Shown: in pieces, positions 1-5,737 of the stretch
How positions within the stretch are numbered: position 1 is the first letter of the stretch
How the letters are laid out: every line of letters starts with the position of its first letter
Source of the DNA: CAYRHN01 sp964424115
GTDB lineage: Bacteria; Chloroflexota; Anaerolineae; Anaerolineales; Anaerolineaceae
Length of the DNA stretch: 6,704 bases
Assembly (NCBI GenBank): GCA_964424115.1
Contig: CAYRHN010000048.1
Coordinates: 1 to 6,704, forward strand
Direction of reading: 5' to 3'
Position numbers and translations under genes: made by a program
The notes under the pieces: generated by a model
The model's input: the letters and a program-made list of their open reading frames with translations, nothing else
Told to the model about the DNA's origin: nothing
The model's database searches: none

Positions 1-235
1 CCTCTTCCCCCGGCACGCAGGTGCTGGGGATGCAGATCTCCCCGGGCGGGCAGGTGTCCCCGCCGCCCTCTTCGGTCGGCTGCGGGGTGGGGTTATCCTC
101 GCCGCCCTGGCACAGCACCAGGTAGCCGTTCTCGAAATACGGGCACATCTCCTGGGCTGCGGCGGAACTTCCCGGCAGGAGCAGCAGGCTGGCCAGCAGG
201 CCGCAGGCCAATAGCAAAAAGGGCATTGTTTTCAT
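1..235 (-). CDS. Secreted Cys/Pro-rich protein, 3' end outside window
   Basis: I do not recognise this gene; 78 residues are visible and the frame is still open at base 1. The N-terminus is a clear Sec signal peptide: MKTMP, then a Leu/Ala-rich core (residues about 6-20), then PGSSAAAQ, which suggests signal peptidase I cleavage after Ala27. The mature part has Cys at 31, 42, 62, 68 and 73 and a low-complexity stretch rich in Pro, Thr, Glu and Gly (NPTPQPTEEGGG). It is therefore probably an exported, disulfide-bonded protein. The start at 235 is chosen because GGAGG (244-248) sits 8 bases upstream and because ATG overlaps the stop of the preceding gene as ATGA (232-235). It is the last visible gene of the Tad-like operon, so a role at the cell surface with the pilus is inferred from position only. 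Confidence 0.8.
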   Translation of the reverse strand, partial: MKTMPFLLLACGLLASLLLLPGSSAAAQEMCPYFENGYLVLCQGGEDNPTPQPTEEGGGDTCPPGEICIPSTCVPGEE

Positions 236-1257
236 TGTTCATTCCTCCATGTTTCCAGGCGCTGCTGGATCGCGCGGTGCAGGCCGGGATCCGCAGCCTG
301 GTTCCAGTCGGCAGGCAGGCGGGCGGCCTGGAGGGCATATGCGCTTTCCAGCCAGGTGGCATCCCAGACCGGCACGCCTAGATATTTGGCCATATTTTCC
401 TGGTCATTGCGCGCGGTTTCCAGGCTCAGGATATCGCCCTGCCCTTCCGCCTGGATCAGCACCACCGGCTTGCGGCGCGCGCCAATGAAGACCCACTGGC
501 CTGCATCGGTATACCCATACAGCTCAAACAAGCGCAGCGCGCCGTGCAGATCGGAGGCAGCGGTCAGTCCATCGTATTGGGTGATGATCCAGCTGCCCAT
601 TTGATCGCGTGCGAGCATGCACATCACCTGGAAAGGCGCTCCCCAATCGGTCTTCTCCAGTGTGATCGCATCCACGGAATAAGTGCGGTAGCAGCCGCGC
701 AGGGAATACACCACGCCGGGATCTCCGAGATCGTCCACCAGCCACTGCTGGTATTCGGGGGGATAGTTGTCTACGGAGGAGTAGAGGGGCATCTTCAGCG
801 GCCCATCGTTCTGGGTCATGGCGGTCACCTCGTTAATTTCCAGCGCAGGTTGGGCTTCAAAGCCCAGCAAAGCGGCTGCGCTGGCAGGGTTATATCCCAG
901 GTCACTGGCCAACCGCCAGGCGACCACCCGCTCCAGCCCGTCCAGGGCGCACTCCGGGGATACCCTCTTGAGATTGCCGCCCAGGGATATATCGGAAAAG
1001 ACCCACTGCTCGGGCTCCGTGGGGCAGCCGCTTACCGGCGTGGCCGTGGGCAGGGCTGCCTGGGCTGGCAGGGTCGGGAGAGAAACCGTTCCCTCTACCG
1101 GGAGCGTGCTGTCTGCGCGCTCCAGCCAGTTCTTGATCAGGAAGAGAGCCGTCAGGAGCAGCAGGGCGCCAACCAGAAACCCGGATGCAACCACAAACAG
1201 GCGCGCCCGGCGCTTACCGGACAGGTCGCGGTAGCTGAAAGCGTCCCACGCCTTCAT
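232..1257 (-). CDS. Membrane-anchored protein with large external domain, unknown function
   Basis: This 341-aa protein is not one I recognise. A short N-terminus with basic residues (GKRRAR, residues 14-19) precedes one strong membrane helix (about 20-42). Then comes a Pro/Thr/Ala-rich linker (about 51-76) and a domain of about 265 residues. This order predicts a cytoplasmic N-terminus and an external C-terminal domain. The domain has four Cys (78, 103, 189, 213), enough for two disulfides, and many Trp/Tyr residues; I see no catalytic motif. The start overlaps the stop of the 66-aa gene as ATGA (1254-1257) and has no good Shine-Dalgarno in front (CTGGTT), so translation probably depends on ribosomes finishing the upstream gene. 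Its own stop overlaps the next start. The context suggests an accessory or anchoring part of a Tad-type pilus; that is inference. Confidence 0.85.
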   Translation of the reverse strand: MKAWDAFSYRDLSGKRRARLFVVASGFLVGALLLLTALFLIKNWLERADSTLPVEGTVSLPTLPAQAALPTATPVSGCPTEPEQWVFSDISLGGNLKRVSPECALDGLERVVAWRLASDLGYNPASAAALLGFEAQPALEINEVTAMTQNDGPLKMPLYSSVDNYPPEYQQWLVDDLGDPGVVYSLRGCYRTYSVDAITLEKTDWGAPFQVMCMLARDQMGSWIITQYDGLTAASDLHGALRLFELYGYTDAGQWVFIGARRKPVVLIQAEGQGDILSLETARNDQENMAKYLGVPVWDATWLESAYALQAARLPADWNQAADPGLHRAIQQRLETWRNEQ

Positions 1258-1454
1258 AACCAGTGTGCTAGCTGGACGGGCAGGAAAGCATCCGGGATTT
1301 CCCCGCTCGGCGGCTGCGGCGTCGGGGTCAGAAAAGAAACGGTCGCCACTGCAATCCCGGCGATCATGATCACGATCAGGAGGATCGTGAAGGTGCGGGA
1401 AAAGTGGCGCTTGCCGTAGGCGTCATAGGTGAAGAAAAAATTGGATTTATTCAT
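1254..1454 (-). CDS. Small single-pass membrane protein, unknown function
   Basis: This 66-aa protein has an aromatic, basic N-terminus (residues 1-20, including FFFTYDAYGKR), one membrane helix (about 21-42) and a short outside tail starting TPTPQPPSGE. The start is supported by a perfect AGGAGG at 1460-1465, five bases upstream; this is the only internal start in the operon that does not overlap the previous stop. The stop overlaps the 341-aa gene as ATGA. The plan (short aromatic N-terminus, GKR, helix, Pro/Thr linker) is the same as that of the 341-aa protein, as if one were a short version of the other's anchor. No known family is recognised. A small partner subunit or assembly factor for its neighbours is possible but not shown by the sequence. 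Confidence 0.78.
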   Translation of the reverse strand: MNKSNFFFTYDAYGKRHFSRTFTILLIVIMIAGIAVATVSFLTPTPQPPSGEIPDAFLPVQLAHWL

Positions 1455-1459
1455 AAAGG

Positions 1460-1465
1460 CCTCCT
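1460..1465 (-). promoter_or_regulatory. Ribosome binding site of the 66-aa gene
   Basis: A perfect AGGAGG lies five bases before the ATG at 1454, inside the 14-bp gap after the TadG-like stop. It shares the string CGCAGGAGG with the site in front of the flp gene. It probably restarts translation for the second half of the operon, whose last two starts lie on ATGA overlaps. Confidence 0.8.
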
Positions 1466-1468
1466 GCG

Positions 1469-1891
1469 TTATTGTTGGTCGCGGGTCACCCCGTGGGCAA
1501 AATAGCCCACGGCGCGCACCGTGACCGTTCGTTTGGGCAGCAGATAGCCGCCCGATTCAACCTCAACCGTAATTGAACACATTGGGCGGTTTTCTTCTTG
1601 CCCGCATTGGATATCCACAGCTGTGGTGTGGGCTGGCTGCTGAAGCTCCCAATAGGCAGCAACTATCGTCGGCCCGTCCACAGCGTCAATCTTCAGCGTG
1701 CCGTCGGGATAGGTGACCACTTCCTGCGCGCCGGCATGTGCCGAAAGGTCAGCCGCCGCCACCGCCATCATGATGCGCGTGGTGGTCACCAGGTAATCCA
1801 GCACCACCATTGAAAAGAAAGCTGCCAGCGGCAGGATGATGGCAAACAGGGCAATTGCCTGGCCGGCAGGGCTTCGTTTGCGCAAGATCAT
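1469..1891 (-). CDS. TadG-like pilus-associated protein
   Basis: This 140-aa protein begins MILRKRSPAGQAIALFAIILP, followed by one hydrophobic helix (about 11-36). This is the N-terminal signature of the Tad/TadG-like group (basic stretch, (R/A)GQ, hydrophobic run with an internal Pro). The remaining ~100 residues should be outside the membrane and hold two Cys (96, 105) that could pair. TadG-type proteins are minor components of the Flp/Tad apparatus. Unlike the two TadE-like proteins upstream, the residue at +5 after the Gly is Leu, not Glu, so prepilin-peptidase processing is doubtful. The frame is open to an earlier ATG at 2002, but that would overlap the upstream gene by over 100 bases. 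The ATG at 1891 makes the ATGA overlap used across the operon and has GAGG a few bases upstream. The protein is short for TadG, which usually carries a longer C-terminal domain. Confidence 0.8.
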   Translation of the reverse strand: MILRKRSPAGQAIALFAIILPLAAFFSMVVLDYLVTTTRIMMAVAAADLSAHAGAQEVVTYPDGTLKIDAVDGPTIVAAYWELQQPAHTTAVDIQCGQEENRPMCSITVEVESGGYLLPKRTVTVRAVGYFAHGVTRDQQ

Positions 1892-2304
1892 CTCCACCTC
1901 GCCTTCCAGCTTTCCGAGCGCGAGACGAACGAGATGGCCACCTGGTCTCCCGACCCGTTGAATATCTTGAAGAGGGTGGGCGGGCGGTAGCGCACGATGC
2001 ACTGACCGGATTGTCCAGGTCCGCTGGCCGGGTAGACCTCGATGCTAAACTGCGCGCCCATGGTGGCCGACCAATCGCCATACACGGTGTCGTGAGCGAT
2101 GGTATAGGCGTTGTATGCAGCGGTGGCGGGATCCGGGGATTGGGAGAGGAACTGCGCGCAGGCATAGGCCGCGCTGGTGGCGGCTGTTCGCGCCCGGTGG
2201 GCTGGGATCCAGGAGAGCAGGCCGAAGATAAAGAAAACTGCCAGCATGGAGAACATGGCGGTTTCCGCCAGGGCCTGCCCACGTTCGGAACGACGGGCTG
2301 TCAT
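1888..2304 (-). CDS. TadE-like pseudopilin (second copy)
   Basis: This is a 138-aa TadE-family minor pilin. The N-terminus MTARRSERGQALAETAMF has the class IVb prepilin-type processing site: Gly9 precedes the cut, then QALAE places Glu at +5. A single hydrophobic helix follows (about 15-34). The rest should be exposed outside, with Cys at 49 and 102. In Tad systems TadE and TadF are processed by the TadV/CpaA peptidase and help assemble the Flp fibre. Only the N-terminal part is diagnostic, so TadE cannot be separated from TadF here. The start overlaps the previous stop as ATGA (2301-2304) and has GGGGAG about five bases upstream. The stop overlaps the TadG-like start (1888-1891). It looks like a diverged duplicate of the upstream TadE-like gene, sharing the RGQA(M/L)(S/A)E core. 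Confidence 0.85.
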   Translation of the reverse strand: MTARRSERGQALAETAMFSMLAVFFIFGLLSWIPAHRARTAATSAAYACAQFLSQSPDPATAAYNAYTIAHDTVYGDWSATMGAQFSIEVYPASGPGQSGQCIVRYRPPTLFKIFNGSGDQVAISFVSRSESWKARWR

Positions 2305-2690
2305 TCGATCTCCCCGTCAGGTGGGCCGGGATAGAAACGCCACAGACGGAAAGTGGCCGATCCGCGCTGCGTTTCGCGCAGGTTGACCCCCAGCCAAAGA
2401 CGGGAACTGCTGATCGAGATCGAAGAACGCACCTGGCGCTCTTCACCGGGGCCGTATTCCAGCCCGCCGCGGATGTCCGCCCATAGGATGCTCTCAGCCA
2501 CCTGGGCGCCTGCCGGGGAACTGTATGCGCCTTCGGCGGCGCCGGTGAGAAAGATGCCCACATCGGCTGCGCCAGCTCGCCAGGCATACAGGCCTGCCAG
2601 GAAGATGCCGAAGAACAGCAGTACCAGCAGCGGCATGACCAGGGCAAATTCGCTCATTGCCTGGCCGCGCTGAGAATCACGTTTCCTCAT
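2301..2690 (-). CDS. TadE-like pseudopilin (first copy)
   Basis: This 129-aa protein starts MRKRDSQRGQAMSEFALVMP, with a prepilin-type site at Gly9 and Glu at +5 (QAMSE). One hydrophobic helix spans about 15-37. The C-terminal ~90 residues contain no Cys and should fold outside the inner membrane as a small beta-rich domain. The match to the TadE N-terminal motif is strong; the rest is too variable to add support. It follows the Flp pilin directly, with ATGA overlap at 2687-2690 and no clear Shine-Dalgarno, so it is probably translated by coupling to the pilin message. That would allow far fewer copies than the pilin, as expected for a minor subunit. A processing enzyme, ATPase and secretin are not in the window and must be encoded elsewhere. 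Confidence 0.86.
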   Translation of the reverse strand: MRKRDSQRGQAMSEFALVMPLLVLLFFGIFLAGLYAWRAGAADVGIFLTGAAEGAYSSPAGAQVAESILWADIRGGLEYGPGEERQVRSSISISSSRLWLGVNLRETQRGSATFRLWRFYPGPPDGEIE

Positions 2691-2863
2691 TGCACGGCTT
2701 GATCCATGGCCTCAATGCCTTTGTTGAAGCCTGCTGTAATCGAATCTTTGAAGGTTGAAATGACCGCCAGGGCAATGGCGCCGATGGCACCGAGCAGCAG
2801 GGCGTATTCCGCGAAGTCCTGCCCATTCTCATCACGCAAAAAACGAACAAGTTTTTTCCACAT
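2687..2863 (-). CDS. flp: Flp/Fap-type major pilin
   Basis: This 58-aa gene was found by direct translation. The protein begins MWKKLVRFLRDENG and continues QDFAEYALLLGAIGAIAL. That is the Flp pilin signature: a short basic leader, Gly14 at the cut, Glu at +5 followed by Tyr, and an almost uninterrupted hydrophobic helix (about 20-38). A short polar tail (TFKDSITAGFNKGIEAMDQ) follows. Mature pilin would be 44 residues, normal for Flp. After cutting by a TadV-type prepilin peptidase, such subunits polymerise into the Tad adhesion pilus. The start has a perfect AGGAGG (2869-2874) five bases upstream, the strongest translation signal in the operon, as suits the main structural subunit. It is the first gene of the operon and its stop overlaps the TadE-like start. 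Confidence 0.93.
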   Translation of the reverse strand: MWKKLVRFLRDENGQDFAEYALLLGAIGAIALAVISTFKDSITAGFNKGIEAMDQAVQ

Positions 2864-2868
2864 GATAT

Positions 2869-2874
2869 CCTCCT
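2869..2874 (-). promoter_or_regulatory. Ribosome binding site of flp
   Basis: A perfect AGGAGG is separated from the flp ATG by ATATC. It fixes the start at 2863 and predicts strong translation of the major pilin. Confidence 0.85.
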
Positions 2875-2885
2875 GCGATAGGGTG

Positions 2886-2909
2886 AATTGGCTCGAAATC
2901 GAGCCGATT
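2886..2909. promoter_or_regulatory. Palindromic operator candidate / 5' UTR hairpin before flp
   Basis: This 24-bp imperfect palindrome is built on a perfect GGCTCG-AAAT-CGAGCC core (2890-2905). The flanks AAT and ATT also pair, leaving one mismatch at 2889/2906 and a mismatched centre. It lies between the candidate -10 (2911-2916) and the ribosome binding site, over the expected transcription start. It could be an operator for a dimeric repressor or, in the RNA, a hairpin close to the 5' end. No run of T follows, so it is not a terminator. Confidence 0.55.
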
Positions 2910-2910
2910 C

Positions 2911-2919
2911 ATCATAGCA
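2911..2919 (-). promoter_or_regulatory. Extended -10 promoter candidate of the flp operon
   Basis: On the minus strand the bases read TGCTATGAT: TATGAT matches TATAAT at five of six positions and carries an upstream TGn. No good -35 hexamer is found 17 bases further up (CCATAC), which is usual for extended -10 promoters. It is the only strong candidate within 100 bases of flp and places the RNA start near 2904. Confidence 0.45.
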
Positions 2920-3006
2920 AAATGGAAAGGAGGGTATGGTTCGCGTGCGGTCAGGGAAGTTCTACTGATTTTGTTGATAATCTTTCAAATGGATACAGAT
3001 AATCCG

Positions 3007-3544
3007 GTTGGACAATTGTGCATTCAGGGTACCCAGGCAGAATAAGTGGGGGAATTTGGAATTGGAATATCCGCATCAGATGAAATATCAGATGGCAAGC
3101 GAAACCAAGTTGCCATTGCCAATGCGAAATGGAAAACTAGGGCGTTATGATTTCGAGTATCGGCGGGGCGGTGTTGGATAACCTCACACCCATTCCCCTG
3201 CTGCTTTTTACGAGATCTTTTCACTTCAACAGGCTTGTTGCCTTATTAGGGAACTAGAGTTTCAAATATGCCGGAACCTAGGAATTGGTTGAACATGGCT
3301 GAAGTTGAAATCTCTATTCTGACCGAACAATGTTTGGATTGCAAGTTGGTCAGTCAGGCAGTTTGTCGCTAGTGAAGTTAGTGCGTGGAAGTCTGAACGC
3401 TAGGCTGTCCGGGTAACTTTTGATTGGAATTTTGCCATTCCGATGCCTGGGATAAACACAAGAAAAAGGAGAAGAGTAATGATAGCCAAAATTTACCCAA
3501 CGGCAGGTTTTAGTAGTGGGCGGTTGACTTGGCAAATATGCTAA
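3007..3544 (+). pseudogene. Decayed IS630-family transposase remnant
   Basis: Plus-strand fragments, read across frames, follow the order of an IS630-type transposase. GQLCIQGTQAE, ended by TAA at 3043, looks like the GQWCI region. LPLPMRNGKLGRYDFEYRR (3107-3166) follows, then TAA at 3179. DNL (3177) and HTHSPAAFYEIF (3185 on, different frame) match the DNLNTH segment that carries a catalytic Asp. RNWLNMAEVEISILTEQCLD (3280-3339) matches the SWLNMAE box with the third acidic residue. EVSAWKSER and VTFDWNF (3374-3433) and KIYPT (3488-3502) match the C-terminus. There are at least three frame changes and several stops. About 60 residues are missing between YEYRR and DNL, and the N-terminal DNA-binding half is absent. 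It cannot make a functional enzyme. The boundaries are approximate; I found no terminal repeats. Confidence 0.8.
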
Positions 3545-3623
3545 AGCCAGAATCACCCTTTTGGATCTGAATCCATCCACCCGTCCGCTGCAAACGGTGT
3601 TAGGAGTGATTTTGCAAACGTAA
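3545..3623. other. Short intergenic stretch without recognisable content
   Basis: This stretch lies between the IS630 remnant and the stop of the 184-aa gene. I see no gene here and no strong hairpin with a T-run for transcripts coming from the right, so no terminator could be called for that gene. Confidence 0.4.
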
Positions 3624-4178
3624 TTACAGTTTTTTCTTGGAATTAGTTATCTCCGGCTTATTTTTTCTCGAATTGTTCTGATTTGCTTTGTTTTGGCTTA
3701 ATTGTTTACTTTCACTCTCATTTTGTAAAATTTTATCTATAGGTGCCTGAGTTTTTTTATACCACATATAGCCTCCCCCAAAAATGAAGATACAACTAAT
3801 TATTTGCCCTAGAAGGCTAAAACTTTTCAAATTTTCAATTTTGTTTTTTAACCGATATATTTGTTGCATCTTTCCTTGTAATTCTGCGCCTTCAATTTTT
3901 AACTCTTTTAGAGTTTTTTCGTTCTCATCCTTTGCTTGTTCTGATGCAGTAGGATCATTTTGTAGAGATTCCGAATCATTGATCCAAATATCAACTCGTT
4001 CTGCGTACTTGTATACTTGTGGTTCTATGATGTTTAGCTCTTCTTCTGTCTGTTGTATTGACAATAACGGCAAAATCCAGCTAGCCAAAAATACTATGAT
4101 TCCCAACAAAGCCAAAAACTTGTACAAATTATCAGTCGGAGGGCTAAACTTATCTGTAATTTTTGAGATAATGTCCAT
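3624..4178 (-). CDS. AT-rich gene for a two-helix membrane protein with coiled-coil loop
   Basis: This 184-aa protein of unknown family has a short N-terminus and a first membrane helix (about 19-40). A ~75-residue charged stretch rich in Glu, Lys, Gln and Leu follows (about 43-118; the part from 84 looks coiled-coil), then a second helix (about 121-139). The C-terminal tail is strongly basic and polar, rich in Asn, Gln, Ser and Lys, ending NSKKKL. The helices probably form a hairpin with both ends in the cytoplasm and the coil outside, or the reverse. AAGGG lies about seven bases upstream of the ATG. Two 60-base lines inside the gene have 18 G/C each (30%), against about two thirds in one line of the pilus operon, so recent acquisition is likely. 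It stands alone between an IS630 remnant and an intact insertion sequence. No enzyme motif is visible. Confidence 0.78.
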   Translation of the reverse strand: MDIISKITDKFSPPTDNLYKFLALLGIIVFLASWILPLLSIQQTEEELNIIEPQVYKYAERVDIWINDSESLQNDPTASEQAKDENEKTLKELKIEGAELQGKMQQIYRLKNKIENLKSFSLLGQIISCIFIFGGGYMWYKKTQAPIDKILQNESESKQLSQNKANQNNSRKNKPEITNSKKKL

Positions 4179-4242
4179 GATTTTTCCCTTTTAGAATTTT
4201 GCGATTGATTTCAGCGCCTAACCATTAATGATGTAGATATAA

Positions 4243-4268
4243 GCTATACTGCAGAATCACTGTATAGC
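4243..4268. repeat. 7-bp inverted repeat GCTATAC / GTATAGC upstream of the 184-aa gene
   Basis: The arms at 4243-4249 and 4262-4268 are perfect and separated by 12 bases, so their centres are 19 bp apart, about two helical turns. The right arm overlaps a minus-strand TGCTATACA (4261-4269) that could be an extended -10. An operator for a dimeric regulator of the 184-aa gene is possible. Confidence 0.4.
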
Positions 4269-4281
4269 AAATCAATTTTAG

Positions 4282-4306
4282 TGTGACATATTGAATAATT
4301 GTCACA
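4282..4306. repeat. 7-bp inverted repeat TGTGACA / TGTCACA
   Basis: The arms at 4282-4288 and 4300-4306 are perfect with an 11-base spacer. The right arm is also the middle of a 15-base palindrome, TAATTGT-C-ACAATTA (4296-4310). The repeat sits just upstream of the GCTATAC repeat and about 30 bases from the insertion sequence. It may be a regulator site or part of an older mobile-element end. Confidence 0.4.
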
Positions 4307-4335
4307 ATTAATTGAGCATGATACTACGGCTCAAC

Positions 4336-4341
4336 ATAAGT
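4336..4341 (+). repeat. Target site duplication, left copy (ATAAGT)
   Basis: ATAAGT directly abuts the left inverted repeat and is repeated exactly after the right one. If the T at 4341, which pairs with A at 5764, is counted in the inverted repeat, the duplication would instead be the 4-bp TAAG. Confidence 0.7.
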
Positions 4342-4367
4342 CAGTAGTTTTGCAGATTTAACAATTG
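4342..4367 (+). repeat. Left terminal inverted repeat
   Basis: The repeat begins CAGTAGTTTTGCA and ends TTTAACAATTG. It pairs with the right end except at two positions (4355-4356, GA where the partner gives TT). It includes the last codons and stop (TAA, 4358-4360) of the transposase. Confidence 0.88.
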
Positions 4368-5674
4368 ACACTCAAAACGGGTAGTGCCGGGGCCAAATAA
4401 GAGCGGATCGACTGAGCCGTCGCTCCAGCAGAGGCCTGTCGGCAAACCCAATTGATCTTGTGCATTTCGTTCCGCTCCTTCACCCAGGCCAGTGTTTCGC
4501 CCAGGGTGAAATCTTTGAGATAAACTCGTTTCAGTCGGTGGCGCAGGCTGTCCAGGAATTGGTACAAGCACAGCCCCAACGCCCAAAAGCGAATGATCGC
4601 TTCGGCAGAATGCAGTTGATACTGATCGCTGCCCATCAGTTCTTTAAAATCAGCAAATAACGTTTCCACAGTCCAGCGTAGTGCCATGGCTTGCACCACC
4701 TGCTCCAGGCTGTCGGTGAGACGAGTGGTGATATAGAAACGGGGCTTGTCGTCAAGCTTGGTTTTGACGATCAACACCTGACAGGTGCCCAGTTTCTTGA
4801 CCCTTGTGCGGATCAGGCAGGCAAAGACAGTTTGTCCGCCTTCCTGGTTGGGCCAGATCACCGGCTGAAAAGCTTCGTTGGGAAGCTCTTCCGCATAGTC
4901 GTCTACCCGCATCCAGACCGAGTTGCCTGCCACGTCGCTTGTGCACAGCTTGTGGTTTTTCTTCAAACCACCCGTCAAATCCCAGTGACGAGTTTTGACG
5001 GCCTTCCAGATGCGCTTGTTGACGTACCAACTGTCTACCAACACATGAGTGCAGGTATCCGCAAGTGGCTCAAACGTCTGAATGGTCTCCTCTGCCAGGT
5101 CTACTTTGCTCCGAAAGGGCACACCTTCTCGTTCGCAGACTGCTTTCTGGCGATACATCTGTGGCGAGAGCGGGTATTGGTGCCCTTCCACAACGTACAC
5201 GCCTTCAAACAGACTGTGCCCTGGCATCGCACGCTGATCTGTGCTGGAGTAGTGCCACCCCAGGCCTTCCATGTGCTTTGCATAGCGCTTGACATGCGTG
5301 GAGTCGTCCAGGATGAGATAACCTGTCACGACGGTTGAGGCTGGACGCCCGCGCTGTTTCACTCGCTGCGCAACTTGTTGGGCATGGGCTTCGGCCACCA
5401 GCGGTATTACTTCCGCACAATAACTGCGATAACGAGCCTCCGCCAGTGCTTGCACAGACCAGGCTGGACTGATCAGGAAACGACTGAGCCCGCCCACGCT
5501 CACCCATACTGCAACTTCACGCAGCATCCCCGATAGCGTTCGTGATGCCTGGCAGTGGATCATCCCCAGCTGTACGGTCACAAAGTACTTCCAGTGGGGC
5601 ATGCTGAAGGTGTCACGAAATCCTCGCAGATAGTTGCGTAAGATTGCATCTTGGATGATAATGGGCTGGGCCAT
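4358..5674 (-). CDS. IS4/IS701-like DDE transposase
   Basis: The enzyme, 438 aa from the chosen start, cuts and joins the ends of its own element. Numbered from the ATG at 5674, likely catalytic acids are Asp123 or Asp124 in LILDDSTHVKRYAKHMEG, Asp214 in HVLVDSWYVNK, and Glu337 in RWTVETLFADFKELMG. These sit in the RNase H-fold order and spacing of DDE transposases. The GLGWHYS and PGHSL strings after the first Asp are typical of IS4/IS701-type proteins. A perfect AGGAGG (5679-5684) four bases before the ATG at 5674 favours that start over an in-frame ATG at 5707. The gene shows no frameshift or internal stop, and its stop lies in the left inverted repeat. Length fits this group (roughly 370-460 aa). 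Confidence 0.9.
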   Translation of the reverse strand: MAQPIIIQDAILRNYLRGFRDTFSMPHWKYFVTVQLGMIHCQASRTLSGMLREVAVWVSVGGLSRFLISPAWSVQALAEARYRSYCAEVIPLVAEAHAQQVAQRVKQRGRPASTVVTGYLILDDSTHVKRYAKHMEGLGWHYSSTDQRAMPGHSLFEGVYVVEGHQYPLSPQMYRQKAVCEREGVPFRSKVDLAEETIQTFEPLADTCTHVLVDSWYVNKRIWKAVKTRHWDLTGGLKKNHKLCTSDVAGNSVWMRVDDYAEELPNEAFQPVIWPNQEGGQTVFACLIRTRVKKLGTCQVLIVKTKLDDKPRFYITTRLTDSLEQVVQAMALRWTVETLFADFKELMGSDQYQLHSAEAIIRFWALGLCLYQFLDSLRHRLKRVYLKDFTLGETLAWVKERNEMHKINWVCRQASAGATAQSIRSYLAPALPVLSVNC

Positions 5675-5678
5675 GGTT

Positions 5679-5684
5679 CCTCCT
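5679..5684 (-). promoter_or_regulatory. Ribosome binding site that fixes the transposase start
   Basis: AGGAGG is followed by AACC and ATG (5674). It rules against the upstream ATG at 5707, which would add 11 residues (MGLRELKPGGT) and would place this site inside the coding region. Confidence 0.8.
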
Positions 5685-5737
5685 GGTTTGAGTTCTCGCA
5701 AACCCAATTATCAGGCGAACCGTGGCCTTTTGCTATG

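Noticed and set aside
203..235. Lipobox (LLAC, Cys11) in the secreted protein
   Set aside because: The hydrophobic run before the Cys is too short and continues well past it; signal peptidase I cleavage near Ala27 fits better.
544..1419. Long plus-strand open frame (291 aa)
   Set aside because: It is antisense to the 341-aa and 66-aa genes, has low-complexity Gly/Arg/Gln-rich composition and no domain, and is typical of a shadow frame in GC-rich DNA.
1892..2002. Longer N-terminus for the TadG-like protein (start at 2002)
   Set aside because: It would overlap the upstream gene by over 100 bases and bury the TadG-type N-terminal motif; the ATGA start at 1891 fits the operon.
1855..2334. Plus-strand open frame (159 aa) across the TadE-like genes
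   Set aside because: It is antisense to a real pseudopilin with a processing motif, and its composition is that of a shadow frame.
3024..3224. Minus-strand open frame (66 aa)
   Set aside because: It is antisense to the IS630 remnant; the meaning lies on the plus strand.
3350..3580. Minus-strand open frame (76 aa)
   Set aside because: It is antisense to the C-terminal part of the IS630 remnant and has no ribosome site or motif.
4691..5338. Plus-strand open frame (215 aa) inside the insertion sequence
   Set aside because: It is fully antisense to the transposase, whose motifs are convincing; no independent support.
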